From assembly GCF_003473485.1 (NCBI RefSeq), contig NC_053045.1, positions 51,378,494-51,442,493 of the forward strand: DNA of 64,000 nt. The letters run 5' to 3'. This DNA comes from Medicago truncatula. Taxonomy: Eukaryota; Streptophyta; Magnoliopsida; Fabales; Fabaceae. Under the pieces are notes generated by a model, which saw only the letters and a program-made list of their open reading frames with translations, had not been told where the DNA came from and ran no database searches. Shown one piece after another: positions 44,001 through 56,842 of this stretch. Numbering within the stretch: position 1 is the first letter of the stretch; each line of letters begins with the position of its first letter. The translations under genes were made by a program, and so were the position numbers.

Positions 44001-45209
44001 TGAGCTTGTACCACTTGCAACGTGAGATTGGCCTTGAGGGTTTAGAATGGACTGTCCAATTTTGGAAATTGAATCAGCAATATTTGCTAGCACTGGATTT
44101 GAAGATGCAGCCTTGGAAAATGATGAATAAAGAGCCTCGCGTATTGGCTCCGGCAGAGCTTGCAAAGCATCAGCTTTAACAAAGTTCAGGAAAGGGTCTG
44201 AGACAGGAGGATATGACAAAGGGGTGGCACTCCCACTAGAGCCACCAGCATCAGATTTAGCACCAGATTGATTGATCATCTGGACATCAATTTTCAAGAA
44301 TTTTAATTGCTGTCTCATCACATCATGCAAATCATCATCATCCACAAGATTCACCAAGTCGCCATCCTCATCAACATATCTCAGAGTTAGATTCACATCA
44401 GCAGGGAAATTGTAAATAGAACATATCTTAGACCTCAACCCAACCATGTTAAGATCCAACCGATTGTTCTCATCCACACGAACATTGAAGCGCCTAAGGG
44501 CATCTCCATATTTCGCCTGTACAACAATAATAAGTGACATGATATGAATTCAGGCCATTTTATACGTAAAAAAATGTAAAAAAATAAAATAAAATAATAT
44601 TACTTATTAGTAAAGTCTTGCAAAATGAATTCCAATTAAATGTGGATAGACATATAGAAACTGATCACATATCACACCAATAAAACCTACTGGAACCTTC
44701 AGTCTTCAATCGAAGATATACCCCTAATAAACTAATATTGAACCATAATAATCCATATCCTCATTCATGAAAGTTAATCTATATTCATGAGATAAGGTAC
44801 TCCTAAACAAAACCTTCAATTAGGAGTGTGTGAGAAAACAGAAACCTATAATAAATCCGATTATCATGTTAGGAGTAAAATTATAATTCATGAAAACCCA
44901 ACATGCATCACAATTCACCAGTTTCAGTTCCGATTATCAAAACATAAGCAAAATTTTTAAGCGATTAACATAAATTCTCATTCAAAGCAATCCAATTATA
45001 AAAAAAATCGACCAACAATTGAAAACAATATAATAAATATCAGACACGAAATCAAAACCGTCACAAACACAACGATTAATTTGAATTCCACATGGAAAAA
45101 CCAGAACCAGTGCATGACGCAACGAAAACAAAATAATGAAACAAAAATTGGAAAAAGAAAGGGAAAAATTGAGATCGATCGGTACCTTGATAACGAGAGA
45201 AGAATCCAT
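41082..45209 (-). CDS. NBR1: NBR1 selective-autophagy cargo receptor
   Basis: Seven GT-AG exons: 45209-45186, 44516-43267, 43188-43062, 42976-42731, 42634-42485, 42377-41664 and 41174-41082, giving 867 residues. NBR1 binds ubiquitinated or aggregated cargo and carries it to the vacuole by docking on ATG8. Domains: PB1 at about 9-95, with a basic K-Y-G-D start and the acidic YVDEDGDLVNLVDDDDL motif, so able to self-polymerise; ZZ zinc finger at about 403-450 (CDGC, CIIC); four-tryptophan NBR1 domain at about 480-597; two UBA domains at about 780-826 and 831-867. The ATG8-binding motif is WDPL at 827-830, between the UBA domains as in other plant NBR1 proteins. Odd: six copies of a 10-residue FSGTAPAATP repeat at 704-763. 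The exon-1 ATG gives MDSSLVIK, shared with the paralogs at 51-60 kb. Confidence 0.96.
41895..42070 (-). repeat. In-frame 30-bp minisatellite in NBR1 exon 6
   Basis: About six near-identical 30-base units (core gctggggctgtgccagag on the plus strand), each coding FSGTAPAATP or a close variant. The unit is a multiple of three, so copy number can change without shifting the frame. It lies in the linker before the UBA domains. Confidence 0.95.
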
Positions 45210-45387
45210 GGCTACGAAGAAGGAAAGCGAAGGAGGATTGAAAGAAAAAGCGTAGCGATTAAGCGAGAGAGGAAGAGCGATGAAACCCTAACCCTAACAG
45301 AATGAAAATTGTAATTCGGATGAGAAATTGAGAGAGTTATAAAAGAAGAAGCTTTAGCGTACCGGTGAGCCGCTATTAACGCTAAAT

Positions 45388-45420
45388 GAAGCGGAGAGTG
45401 AGATATATACTGCTCTCTTT
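45388..45420 (-). promoter_or_regulatory. NBR1 core promoter block shared with the PB1-only genes
   Basis: On the minus strand a TATATAT box (45409-45403) is followed by CTCACTCTCCGCTTCA. The same CTCT-GCTTC block recurs upstream of all three PB1-only genes, at about 52178, 58002 and 60279, and TA-rich boxes lie beside each. Confidence 0.6.
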
Positions 45421-45879
45421 GCCTTTGGGAACAAGAAATTTTCTTTTTTTGATTTTTTTTTCTTCATTTATTTATATTACTTCTTCGCAAAGTTTAGCTG
45501 TAGGACCCGCATATAGATATTATCCATTCAACTATATGATATTTATTTATTTTCCTTAATCCGTAAGTATTTGATTTTGTATATTGCATCCGACATAAAT
45601 ATGAGACCATTTTTGAATAAAAAATTGTCTCTTTTGATCGGATAATTTTGGTATTTTTAAGTACATTAATTAATTTTTTACCAAAACATCTTTATTTATT
45701 TTATACTAGTTTAGAGCTCCGGCGTTGTCCGGGTTAGATATTAAATAAGTTTGTATGCACGAATATATGTGTATTAGCTTGAATTTAGTTAAATTTACAG
45801 TTATAATAATATCTTAAAAATAAATATAAATGGTGAGATGAATATCCAATGTAAGAATAAAAAGTGTAACACAATCAAT

Positions 45880-46075
45880 TATGAATTGGTCCAAGTGGTA
45901 AGAGTTTTGGGTCCCTTTAAACATGTGGTCATGAGTTTGTTTCGTGGCTCATGTGTATGAGAAAAAATTTGATTGAAAGGAAATAACACATCTTTTATGC
46001 TCCATCGATTCTTGATGGAGATTAATCATCTCTAACGATGGTGAAATTTGTGAACCTATATCATGGTTAACAAAA
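45880..46075 (+). repeat. tRNA-derived SINE
   Basis: A-box-like TGGTCCAAGTGGTAAGAGTT, then a degenerate B box (ggtcatgagttt), a body with two catcgattc/gatggag pieces, and a final A-run before aagtataataa. Diverged; the ends are approximate. Confidence 0.5.
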
Positions 46076-47086
46076 AAAAGTATAATAAATAGACAAAATA
46101 CATATAAATTAACTCCTTAAAAAAAAATTATACGGCTTCACAATGGTTGTAGTTTTATGAAATATGATATATTAATATGAAGTTGGTTTAAATTTATGGT
46201 TGTTATTAGGAATTAAGATACTTTTTATCTCATAACATATTACATCAATCAACGCATATTGATATTTTTTTTTTATAATAACATAGATTGATATTTTGTA
46301 ACATTGTCGCCTCACACAATGCATTGAATTTTGATCTCCTAAAATATCACCAACAACAAAATTAAATAAATTTCTTCAAAAACAAAATTAAATAAATATT
46401 AGCATTGAAAAATAATTAAGTTAATGTGAAACCATTTTAGTAAAAGTTCACAAAGAAAAAAAATTGATGCATGCTCTATCATCCATAAAAATCACATCGA
46501 TTAAATATATGTGACCTCTTAAAGCGACAAAAATATTGAATATGGAAAAAAATTATTTAAATAAATTATGATAAAATTAAATTATACTTTTAATAATTGT
46601 ACAAAAAATATTATTTAATCAAATAATGAAGTAACGTATTTATTGAAAAATATCAATGTAATGTATATAGTTTGTTGAGAGAGAGGGGTATATGCTAAAT
46701 AGAAAGAAGAAGAAAATATTTTTAATGAAAGGAATTTTTTGTTGAGATAACTGTGCAAAATTAAATCTTCACGTAAAAATAGAAGATTAATAAAAAAAAT
46801 TAGAATAAACGTGGAGTCGAAACGTGATATAAAATACCTTATTTTATTTATATATTATTGATTGATTGACGTCATCATCAATGGAGTTAAATTTTGTATC
46901 CATAATTTTTTGAAAATAAAAATAAAAAATAGAATGATGAAATTTATGATCTGATTAGTTGGGAATCAAAATTGAATAAGGTATTGTAAATGTGTGTGTA
47001 AACATCAATAGAAGTGGTTTAAGATGTTTGCAAAAATAAAAAAAATAAAAATAACAAAAAGATGAAAACATGTTATATTAAAAAGT

Positions 47087-47088
<2 letters not shown>

Positions 47089-47134
<46 letters not shown>
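47089..47134. repeat. (TA)n microsatellite
   Basis: 46 bases of TA repeat with no TIR element beside it. Confidence 0.95.
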
Positions 47135-47137
<3 letters not shown>

Positions 47138-48410
47138 CATCTCTAAGAATTCGGAGGCTCGACTCTGGGAATGAAAAGAGGTCAGTGATAAAATCAAAAC
47201 GTATTATTTTTAAAAGAGCAATGTTCTATTTATATTTTTTAAAAGATAAATATAAGGTGCCGTATATATGCGGTACACCCAAAGGTGAAAATGACTACCG
47301 TATACATGAGGAACCCCCACCTAACACCGAAAGTAAGAGGACCTAATTCAAATAGGCCTAAAAGACTAAAACAAGGGGACAGAAAATGGCTGGGGGTATT
47401 AAAAAATTGGAGGGCAGTAATACTAGTGGCAAACACGAAGAAGGAAAAATGATAGATGAAAAGAAGGTTTGGGGTTTTCGTTTATGCTTAAAATATGTGA
47501 ATATGTGATTGACAAAAATTTCTTTATTTATAGTTAACATTTGTATTAAAATATGTTGCTAAAAGATAACATAATAACTAATCGAAACCTTTTTTTTCTC
47601 AAAAAGAAACACTAATTGAATGGTACGGTGCTAAAAGATTACTTGATAACTAATAGAAGTTTCTTTTCCTAAAATAAAAAAAATGCCTTTTTAAATTATA
47701 AAATAAGATCATATATGCAAACTTTGTTGAAAGTATTATTATATGTAGTTTGCAGAGATATTTTTGCTACATAAATATTAGAAATTCAATAAAAAAAATT
47801 AAATAAAATATTGAGTAGATAAGATCAAAAGTTTGTTGAGATATTCATTCCAAATAAAATATTGGTTTTAAAAATTAAAAATAATAAAAATATTAAGAAT
47901 GAATGTGGAAATGACACGTGGCATAAAAACCTTACTTTATATACATATATACTATTGATTTTTTTTCTTCCATCATCGTTAAATATTATATTGAAAACAT
48001 ACATTAACTCTCTCTTAAATTATAAAATTGTAAAAGCAATAACAATTACGAACAAATTTATTATCACTTTTAATTTTTTTAATCTCTATTATTTTTTCAA
48101 AAGGACCTATAATTAGGGACAAAGGTAGTACAAGGTATGCAAGGATCACGATTTGATGCACTTGACAAAATCATACAGTCACGTAGTCATGCGTCGATAA
48201 CTATTTGATCAAGATCGGACGACTCTGATTTGAGTTTCGTATTTTAGAATTAAACACTAAAAATTAAATATGTTTTTTCTGAACTGTGTATCAAGATCAG
48301 ACACCTAACAATATCTTAATTGTGTGAATGTAGGAAAAAAAAAAAAACAACAATGGGAAATCCTATTGTATTTTTATGCAAAATATTAACTTGTGCTCTT
48401 GAGCCAAAAG

Positions 48411-48540
48411 TTTTTTTTTTTAAGAATCTAAGTTAGTCCATCCAAATTGGCATCGGAGGGAATGAAACTTGAGACTTTAAAGAGGAGCACACTCTCATGT
48501 TTCAAGCCAATACCAGTGAGTTAACCCAAGTGAGTTCTCT
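48411..48540 (-). repeat. tRNA-derived SINE, family A
   Basis: Same order of blocks as 68-188: a T-run (tail), then aagttagtccatccaaattg, the inverted B box near gaatgaaacttgagac, and the A-box region at the right. Diverged by perhaps a fifth of positions. Confidence 0.55.
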
Positions 48541-48637
48541 TGAGCCAAAAGCTAAGAAGCTAAAGATATAAATATTTTGTTGAAAAATGTTCATTTAATA
48601 TTTTAAAATGTTTAAACAATAATGCAAAATTTATTTG

Positions 48638-48740
48638 AGTTTTTCTAGTAACACTCCCATGGCCATAATGATCTAGTTACACCCTAAAATGGCCAAAATA
48701 CCATTATTGTAAAATTAAATTTTCAAAATCAAACCCTCGT
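48638..48740. repeat. Solo end of a Mutator-like element
   Basis: GAGTTTTTCTAGTAACACTC and the following 90 bases match the complement of the right end of the 49152-50107 element better than that element's own left end does. Its own right end was not found. Confidence 0.5.
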
Positions 48741-49151
48741 CCACGGAAACCCATTTCTCGTTCTCTTCCTCTTCTCCTCTTTTCATCTCTACATTGCTTC
48801 TAACTTATTATAATGCTTTCAATGAATCAATTGTAGCACAAATTCTAGTTTGTAAACACAAGTTTTTTTATTTATTTAATGGATTTGGTTGCAATTCTAG
48901 CTTTTCAATTGTTCAAACTTCAAACATAAGAAAAAAATACAAAAGCAAAAAATATGCTTGTCATGACCTGAAGATTCTACAACATGGCAAGAACCAGAAG
49001 CCAAATTTCATTGAAAAACTCTCGAAATCAGCCTAGGCATTATGATCGTGCACAACAAATTCAGGGAGAATTAGTAAATTATAACACAATTATTGCTATT
49101 GATTTTGCATTTATTAGATTCCTTTTTCTTGATGGCTAACAATAATTTTTC

Positions 49152-50107
49152 GAGTTTTTCTATTCACACCCTATATATTTCTGGTTACACCCAGTTTTTT
49201 TAAAAAGTTTTTGATAATACCAAAATTGTCCTTTTATATAAATTTTCTTAAAATCTTATTTTCATTCATTGTCACTCTAAAATTTCACTCTCTTTCACCC
49301 ATCAACGATCAAACAATCCTGATGTTCAATTAATCTCTATGGAAGATTAAAGAGTGAATCAAAACATCTTTCATTCATACTCGATTGCATATAAATAAGT
49401 GAATTTTTTCTTCTTTTCCAATAGCGCTGGTTTCAATTTTCTTCTTTTTGTTCAACTGCACTATACGACAGTTTTAGTTTTACATTGTTGAGGTTAACAT
49501 AATCTACTTAAACTTAGTTTACATAACCTACTTAAACTGAGTTTAAGTATGTACACTTAAACTGAGTTTACATGACCTACTTAAACTAAGGTTACATGTA
49601 CATACTTAAACTGATATTACGTATAATCATTGAACAAGATTGAACTTTTAGATGTATACTTAAACTTAGTTTAAGTAGGTCATGTAAACTCAGTTTAAGT
49701 AGGTCATCTAAACTAAGCTTAAGTAGATTACATGTTTTTATGACCTACTTAAACTGAGTTTAAGTATGTACACTTAAACTTAGTTTACATGACCTACTTA
49801 AAATAAGTTTACATGTACATATTTAAACTGAGATTACGTAGGATCATTGAACAAGGTTGAACTTTTAAATGCACACTTAAACTCGGTTTACATGACCTAC
49901 TTAAACTGAGTTTAAGTATGTACACTTAAACTCAGTTTACATGACCTACTGAAACTAAATTTACATGACCTACTTAAACTGAAGAGGGATTTTAGGGTGT
50001 AACCAAGAAAAAAGGAAGATACTTTTTGAAAATTAAATTTTATGGAAGGGTAATTTTGTCATTTTGGGGTGCAACCATGATTAAACAGGGTGTAATTATA
50101 AAAACTC
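49152..50107. mobile_element. Mutator-like TIR element with a palindromic satellite inside
   Basis: The left end GAGTTTTTCTATTCACACCC pairs with the right end (ggtgtaattataaaaactc). TAATTTTTC stands on both sides (49143-49151 and 50108-50116), an exact 9-bp target duplication. No transposase. Half of the 956 bases are tandem repeats (49490-49985). Confidence 0.82.
49490..49985. repeat. Tandem array of about 23-bp units with palindromic cores
   Basis: Units of the type ACTTAAACTGAGTTTACATG, some turned into ACTTAAACTGAGTTTAAGT, which is almost its own complement. About twenty units, in both orientations, separated by gacctact or atgtac spacers. A longer block including gtttaagtatgtacacttaa repeats at 49541, 49758 and 49910. 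Confidence 0.85.
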
Positions 50108-50178
50108 TAATTTTTCTTTCATCATCTTCTTATGCATCTTGATTTATTTCCTTCTTTCATCAAGCTTCCATTACACAT

Positions 50179-50357
50179 AACCAAGTTGCTTGGGCTCCAG
50201 TGGCAAGAAGCTCATTCCAAGGACGTATTTGGGGAATACTGGATTCGATTCCCAGGAGGAAGAACGCTTGGCCAGTGCGCATGCCTCTACGGACGAGCCG
50301 GATTAGTCGTCCACCTTTGATGAGTCGGAAACCGTTGCGAAAGTCAAAAAAAAAAAA
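50179..50357 (+). repeat. Full-length tRNA-derived SINE with 14-bp target duplication
   Basis: CTTCCATTACACAT stands at 50165-50178 and 50358-50371. Between them: an A-box-like stretch (GGCTCCAGTGGCAAGAAGCT), a B box GGATTCGATTCCC, a body with gagccggattagtcg, and a poly-A tail. The same family, shortened, is at 59946. Confidence 0.92.
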
Positions 50358-50371
50358 CTTCCATTACACAT

Positions 50372-51165
50372 TAAGACAAGGGTGTGATAAAAAGAAGAGG
50401 GAGTAGATTAAGAATCAACCATGCAACGCGATCAATTTTGGCTGCAGAAAGTTACTCCTTTTGATTGTAGCACATACTTTTCACATTCCAACTTTAAACA
50501 AATACCAGTACAAGGAAGTAAACAAGTGGGAAGGATTTTTGAGGGTTTTTAAAGAGAATCGTTGAAGTTGCAGGGGAAATACAAATTAGTCATTATCATC
50601 ATAAAAACCATTTTTTTGGGTCCAATGCAGGACTTAGGAACTATGATTCTTTCATCACAGAAACTTCATATTATTTTCATTACACAAGTATGCTACTTCT
50701 AATGCAGAGGATATAAGTTAAGTTAAGATGGTAGACCAATAACAGTTTCATCATTATAACAACCAACTCAATTTCCTGCGTTAAAATCATTATTTTGTAT
50801 CAGTAACCTAGTATTCCTTTTACTATATCTTTGCTTATAAACAAAAAACATAGTCAAACAACACCTAATTCAAACAATGATCAAATCAGTAGCATGTATC
50901 TCATAAAGCATAAAATAAAGTAATAAAGATAACTAACTATCCAAACATAAAAACTAAGACAAATTCAAAGGAACCATTAACCCGCTAAACATTTATTTGC
51001 CTAGTAGTTTTTCATTGATACTTTCAGAGTTCAGACCATCCCACTCTCTTGATGTGATGATAGACTTGATAAGGAAGTTGGACACTGCTACTCAATTTTT
51101 ATAGACCCTATCTAAACTAACCTTTCCTAACGATGGGTCACGCTGGCTGATAGACCGCATCTAAA
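50372..51165. other. Downstream flank of PB1-only gene 1
   Basis: No gene seen. Blocks from here recur after the other PB1-only genes: tccaatgcaggacttaggaa near 55260, gatggtagaccaataac near 58868, and tatctcataaagcataaaat near 56583 and 58922. So each duplication unit included 3' flank. Confidence 0.65.
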
Positions 51166-52091
51166 CTAACCTTTCTTAATGACAGGTTGGCGGGGAGGAT
51201 GGCCATACAACCAACCTTTACTAATGGGTCGGCCGATGGATCGGATATTTGATTTACTGAACACAACCCGGCCACAAAAAGTAGAACCATAATATAACAC
51301 TTCTTCCTTCTGTAGTATTTTCCACACAGATTTACTGATCATTTTTCTCAATTGAAAGAATCCATTGCCATATTGTACTTCAATTCTCAAGTATTTTAAT
51401 TGCTGCCTCATCATGTCATGCAAATCATCATCATCTACAAGATTCACCAAGTCGCCCTCTTCATCAACATATCTCAAACTGAAATTTGCATTATCAGTAA
51501 AATTAAAATCAGACCGTATCTTAGCCCTCAGCTCAACCATCTTAAGATCCATTCGATTATTCTCATCCACACTAACATTGAAGCGCTTGAAGGTATTTTC
51601 AAATTTCACCTGTACAGAGTTCACAAGTGATATGATATGAAGTCCGAAAAACATAGCAATTTTGTTTAGACTTAAATGAACTTTTGGATCTATTTTAACT
51701 AGCTTAACCCACTTTTGGTCTCTCCATTTTACCATGAACAAGATTTTAGCCCCAATTTCAAAATACAGGTTGCTCCCAATTTGAATTTGAAAAGTGCTTA
51801 CAAAAAAGTATATTTGCGACCAAAAATCACCATTTATTGGGACAAAAATCAACATTTTTTGGGTTTAAATCCAAAGTCGCAACAATATGTGAAAATTATA
51901 TGTACCAAATATTTGGATTTTGAAATCTTACTTTTAGTTAAATTTGAAGAAATGACAATAGGCATCCCACATTTCAGTAGGGGAAAACAAATCATTCATG
52001 CAATGCAATTATTAAAAAATCACAACAAATTGAAAAAAAGAAGACAGAAATGAGAAAGATAAAGGACCTTTATCACCAGTTGAGATTCCAT
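51166..52091 (-). CDS. PB1-only NBR1 paralog 1
   Basis: Two exons, 52091-52068 and 51609-51166, giving 155 residues. Exon 1 codes MESQLVIK, as in NBR1, with the same 24-nt length and phase-0 junction. Exon 2 codes a PB1 domain: basic VKFENTFKRF at the start and the acidic YVDEEGDLVNLVDDDDL motif, so both faces needed for head-to-tail PB1 contacts are present. After LRIEV the sequence leaves NBR1 and enters a tail shared with the other two copies (KEEVLYYGST, FSKSN, SKGWLYG-PPR). No ZZ, UBA or ATG8-binding motif. Possible role: capping or mixing with NBR1 polymers (inference). Its promoter is split by a TIR element at 52212. Confidence 0.78.
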
Positions 52092-52211
52092 AGCTGAAAG
52101 AACGAAAGCGATGAAGGACGAAATGAAAAGCAGTGAAACACTAAGGTAACCGTTGGTCGCCATACACACTCACTCTCTGAAGCCGAGACTGACATACATA
52201 TATATATATAT

Positions 52212-53092
52212 GGGATGTATCAAATGAGAGGAAGTGTTATAATGAGAGGGTGAGAGGACCAAATAATAGCCATTAGATTTAAGTCATCGGTTGAGATAGT
52301 GTTTAGTTAATATGCACATGTTTCCTTTTCATTTAGTTTCACGGTTTCCCCACGCGCCATTCATTTCTTCGTCTCTTTCAACTTGCTCTCTAATCTCTAT
52401 AACTCTGTCCATGTTCTGGATGTTAAAGCATGATTTTATTTATTTTTAAATCTGTAGAATCAAACGTAGAGATATACAAATTCATCTCACATCTGGTTCA
52501 TATAAAATAAAATCTTCACTGTACTCTTGAAATTGAAATTGAAATTTCAAGGCTTCAGATCTATGTCCTATGATATGCCCTTTGAAGCTATGGATAATTG
52601 TTTTTGTTTAGGAAGCTTCACGTTTATAGTTCAAAGGAAGCTTCTTCATGTTTATGGTGGAAGACCAAGTTGATAAGGAGATTTATCCAATTTCATTTAC
52701 ACAAATTATGATTAATTTAAGAAACATATTTTTTTTAGTTAGAGAGTTAATTTGAGAGATAAATATGGATTTTCAATTTTGATAGAATGAAATTATCAAA
52801 ACCATCAAAAAGGGAACTTTAATCTAGCGTGTTGGTTATTAGTCTAGATTGTTGGGAGGAAAGCACACAAGAAAATCAAAGAACAGGAACATAAGCTAAC
52901 GCAAGTTTCTGAGAGTGAGAGAGAGATGAAGGAGGAAGAAGAAAGGGCAGGCAGCAAGCACGTAGACCAACCACAAAAGTCACGTGCATTGTTTAAGTGA
53001 ACCTTTTAATTTGGACTGTTCATTTTCATCCAAGGGTCATAATCTATTCCTCCCACCTTCTCATTATAACACTTCCTCTCATTTGATACATC

Positions 53093-53095
<3 letters not shown>
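52212..53095. mobile_element. TIR element inserted in the TATA region of PB1-only gene 1
   Basis: The ends GGGATGTATCAAATGAGAGG and the complementary right end match for about 110 bases. TATATATAT flanks both sides, so the target was a TA run. It starts 120 bases before the start codon of the gene at 52091. Beyond it, atactcgctttgcgactgtc resembles NBR1 DNA upstream of its TATA box, so the element split an ancestral promoter. Termini resemble those of the 20201 element. No transposase. Confidence 0.82.
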
Positions 53096-53123
<28 letters not shown>

Positions 53124-56100
53124 CTCGCTTTGCGACTGTCTTTGTCAATAAAATAGCGTAACCCAATTATTCGCGCTAAATAGTTTTTTGCTAAACAAAC
53201 TTAGCACAATTTTATACTAAATCTATTTTAAAATGAACTTGTTTAAAATTTCTAAACATATATTAATAAATGTAATGATTAAATAAAAGAAAGAAAAATG
53301 GTTTCCACGAGCATACCTCAGCTAGAAGATAATGCATTGCATTGTTATATGCAGGACTTAAGTTTAAACCACAAATAACTCACTTATTTATCTTAAAAAG
53401 TGAATTTTAATTTCTAGACTACTTGACAAACACGCTATTTCCTTCTTAACTAGTTTGTTTTTTCATTAAAGTAAAAGTAATATTCTGGAAGGAGTGTGCA
53501 TAGTAGAAATAAAAAGTACAAAATGTGAGTTGTTTAATAGTTGCATAATTATTTACCATTGAAACAAAATGTGTGAGTTAGCAAATCAATTAATTTTGAG
53601 TGGATTGTAAACTTGGGTAAAATTATGGTCATATTAGGAAAATGACAAAATATTGTTGTCACAAGGGAGAGGGAGTGAGCGCAGAACCCCCTTTGTTTGT
53701 TTTTGCTTGTCACTTGTTTCTCATTTCTCAACTACTTTAGTTTATAACGGTATGAATAGAATGTTGTTTACATGTCATAATTTGTTGATTATCTTCGTAT
53801 GACATGAAAGTCATATATGTTCCAACATCATTACACACATTTTTCCTTTCCTACGCTTCTTCCATAACAGATACAAAGATGCCAATATCATCATTGGACA
53901 ACAACACCAGGTTGAAATTCCAAAGATAAATTGAGAGCATTGTATGCGTTGGTGTGGAAATATTACAGATTCTTAGTTGATAGGTTTTAAAGGTACAAAC
54001 ATGTAGTTTACAATATTAGAAACACGTGAGTGCAAATAAAAAGTACAAGAAATGACAAATATATACACGAAGGCTGCAAAAAGTAAGAAATAAAGATAAA
54101 AAAGATGTGGTCATTATAAATAGAAATGAATTACATACATTATTCATTTTAACATCTAATAAGATGTTTTCTTACGAGGCGAATGCGTTATCTACCAGGC
54201 AAATTTTTATGGAATAGAAACGAGCTTCTTTGCTTGGATTTTGATTCTACTCTATACAGAAAAGAAAATAAACTAACTCAAATGATGCATATGTAACGTG
54301 TCGAATAACTTCTTTCCATGTAGTCTTCTTCGGCAAGTTTCTTCTTATACTTTGAATTTGGAATGTCGAATAATTATAAACAATTGGTGTAAAGACTTCT
54401 TTGACACAATTTGTATGGAGTTCTAAAAAGTTATGCATTTCAAATTTCGAATGATCTTGGATTTACTTATTTCGAACTTCCATGGATTAGTCTTCAAAAA
54501 ATGATCTTCGAGCTCTGGTATTCGAATTTTGACATTTTGAGGAAAGTTACAAAATTTCTTCATTATTAGGAGTATCATATTCCTTTGGGTATATTTCGTT
54601 CATAAAATAAAATAAATTCGCTCGAAAATATCTATTCGATGTATGCAATGGCAAGATAAGTTTGTATTGTAATACAAGTGATATGCAATGGCAAAGCTTG
54701 TGGCTTTGTTACAAGAATTTTATTGGAGGAGTTTGATGGCTTACGTCTCAAAGAACTTCAAATTCTAGAACAACAACTTCATTTGGCACTCAAACACAAT
54801 GGATGATTTAAATAGAATCTCTAAGAAACAAAATGGCAAATAAACCCTAAAGACAATTAGAAAATAGTTACAATGAGAGAAATAACATAAAAAAAAGTAG
54901 GAAACTACCCTAGCTTAAAGGAGGTGGTTCGTCGCAGCCGTTTTCACCATTGTGACCATCTTCAACCACAACAATTCGATCTCATTTTCAAGGAGGTGAA
55001 GTAAACGAGTGCTGAAAGAGGGTGCATGATCGAGACACTTGTGTTGTGATTATTTGGTCGTGGAGGAAAAGAGAAAAGAGGGGAATGAAGCGAGACTTGT
55101 GGGAAGAGAAAATAGTTTTAGATTGCAAAAGATTAAATTCAAAACGACACGTTTGTCCCTCTTATAAAGTCGACTTAACGAAACTTTCCCTCCCACAGTG
55201 TCCTGTATTTTGTTGCAAAATTGTGTTCCAATATCATTTCTGATTTTACCTTTTTTTTGCGTCCAATGCAAGACTTGGGAACTGTAATTTTTTCATCACA
55301 GAAACTTCATGCTATTTTCGTTACACAAGTATGCTATATATTCTATCCCAGTTGTTCCAGGCTTAGCAACCAACCCAAATTCTTTAGAGTATTAGAGATT
55401 TGAGAAGCTACTTATCACAAAAAATGTAGAAGATGTTTAAAGTTTTTGATAGTATCTGAAAATTTGTAATTCTTATATATTTGTTTCATGTTTTACGGCT
55501 CGGTGCTCCTTTGGTCACAAATAAAGCAGATGACGGACTAAATTTATGGATTTGTATATAAACCATTAATAACTTCTACGATGCTCTCATGTTTTACAGC
55601 TCATTGCTCATCTGATGAAGTATTCTTAAATATTGACTTCAAAAGGAGATAAAAAAAATCTTCACAGAAATTGAGTTCAACAAATTGTCATCCAATTTAC
55701 TACTTGTAATCGCCTTAGTTTCAATGCAGGGTTTAGTGCAAATGCTAAATGCAACATCTTTTCTAATAACACCAGTAGCAAAGAAATCGAAAGATATAGA
55801 TCTATAATTTATAGACCAATAAGAACTAAGAATGTTAGCAATATGTAACCTAATCCTGTTTTCCCGATAAGTGTAGCAACACCATTTAGTTTAAACCTGC
55901 AGAGGTGTCTCAATATACCTATCCAAATATGTTAATCATCGTAAGGATTGACTTCCTGCTGCAAAAGATGATCTATGCCAATAATTGTACTCAACTACTA
56001 GCCATTTCTGTTGCAAATGCATGCAACTTGACTCTAGATACCTTAATTGCACTTTATTCAATATAATTACAATTTAATCATTTTTCCTTTAATTACTCAT

Positions 56101-56842
56101 GTGCTTATTTAAGATCACACCCTCATCATCATGGATAGCTCTTCTTGCTCTCTTGTTGCTATTTTCCAGTTACATTCCGGTTGGTTTTATATATATATAT
56201 ATATATGGTAGTTTTTTTCTTCTAAATTTTCTATATAATCAAAGCAGAATGTAGATAAGTTACTAGAAGAATGGTTTCTGAGTTCAGATCAATGTGAAAA
56301 GCTTGCATCATCTGATCCATAGCAAAAAATGTCATTTTCGGTGACAGCAACAAAAGAAAACGGTACAATTTCATCACATTAACGTACAATTTCATCACAT
56401 TAGAAGCATCAAGTTTAAAGAAAACGGTAAAAGGAGGGACTTTTCGTAATCATAACAGCCAACTTAAATTTCCTGGGTAAAATCATTATTTTGTTTAGTA
56501 CCTTGTATTCCTTTTACTATATCTTTGCTTTAAAATAAAAAGCTTCAAACAGGCTCAATCAACATTGATCAAATTAACACCATGTATCTCATAAAGCATA
56601 AAATAAAATATGTTGATGTGTCAATGCACAAAAACATCCAATTAACCATCCAAACATAAAAACTAAGACAAATTCAAAGGAAACAATAATCTGCTAGACA
56701 CTTATTTGTCTAATAGTTTTTCATTGATACTTTCAGAGTTCAGATCATCCCACTCTCTTGATGATGATAGACTTGATAAGGAAGTTGGACACTGCAACTC
56801 TATTTTGATAGACTTTATAGACCTTATCTAAACTAACCTTTC
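53096..56842. other. Intergenic between PB1-only genes 1 and 2
   Basis: No gene seen. A block at 55256-55340 repeats 50625-50700, and 56440-56830 repeats 50750-51130. The stretch 54170-55250 has only short open frames without recognisable domains. A TA run lies near 56192. Confidence 0.55.

Larger units (their letters stand above)
45421..49142. other. Intergenic upstream of NBR1
   Basis: No gene seen. AT-rich, with a SINE at 45880-46075, a TA run at 47089-47134, a family-A SINE at about 48411-48540 (minus strand) and one end of a Mutator-like element at 48638-48740. Confidence 0.55.

Noticed and set aside
49490-49985. CRISPR-like array
   Set aside because: Repeats are nearly contiguous, in both orientations and diverged, with no unique spacers, and the DNA is a plant nuclear element.
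54170-55250. Possible small gene between the PB1-only genes
   Set aside because: Only short frames without domain, exon pattern or good start context.
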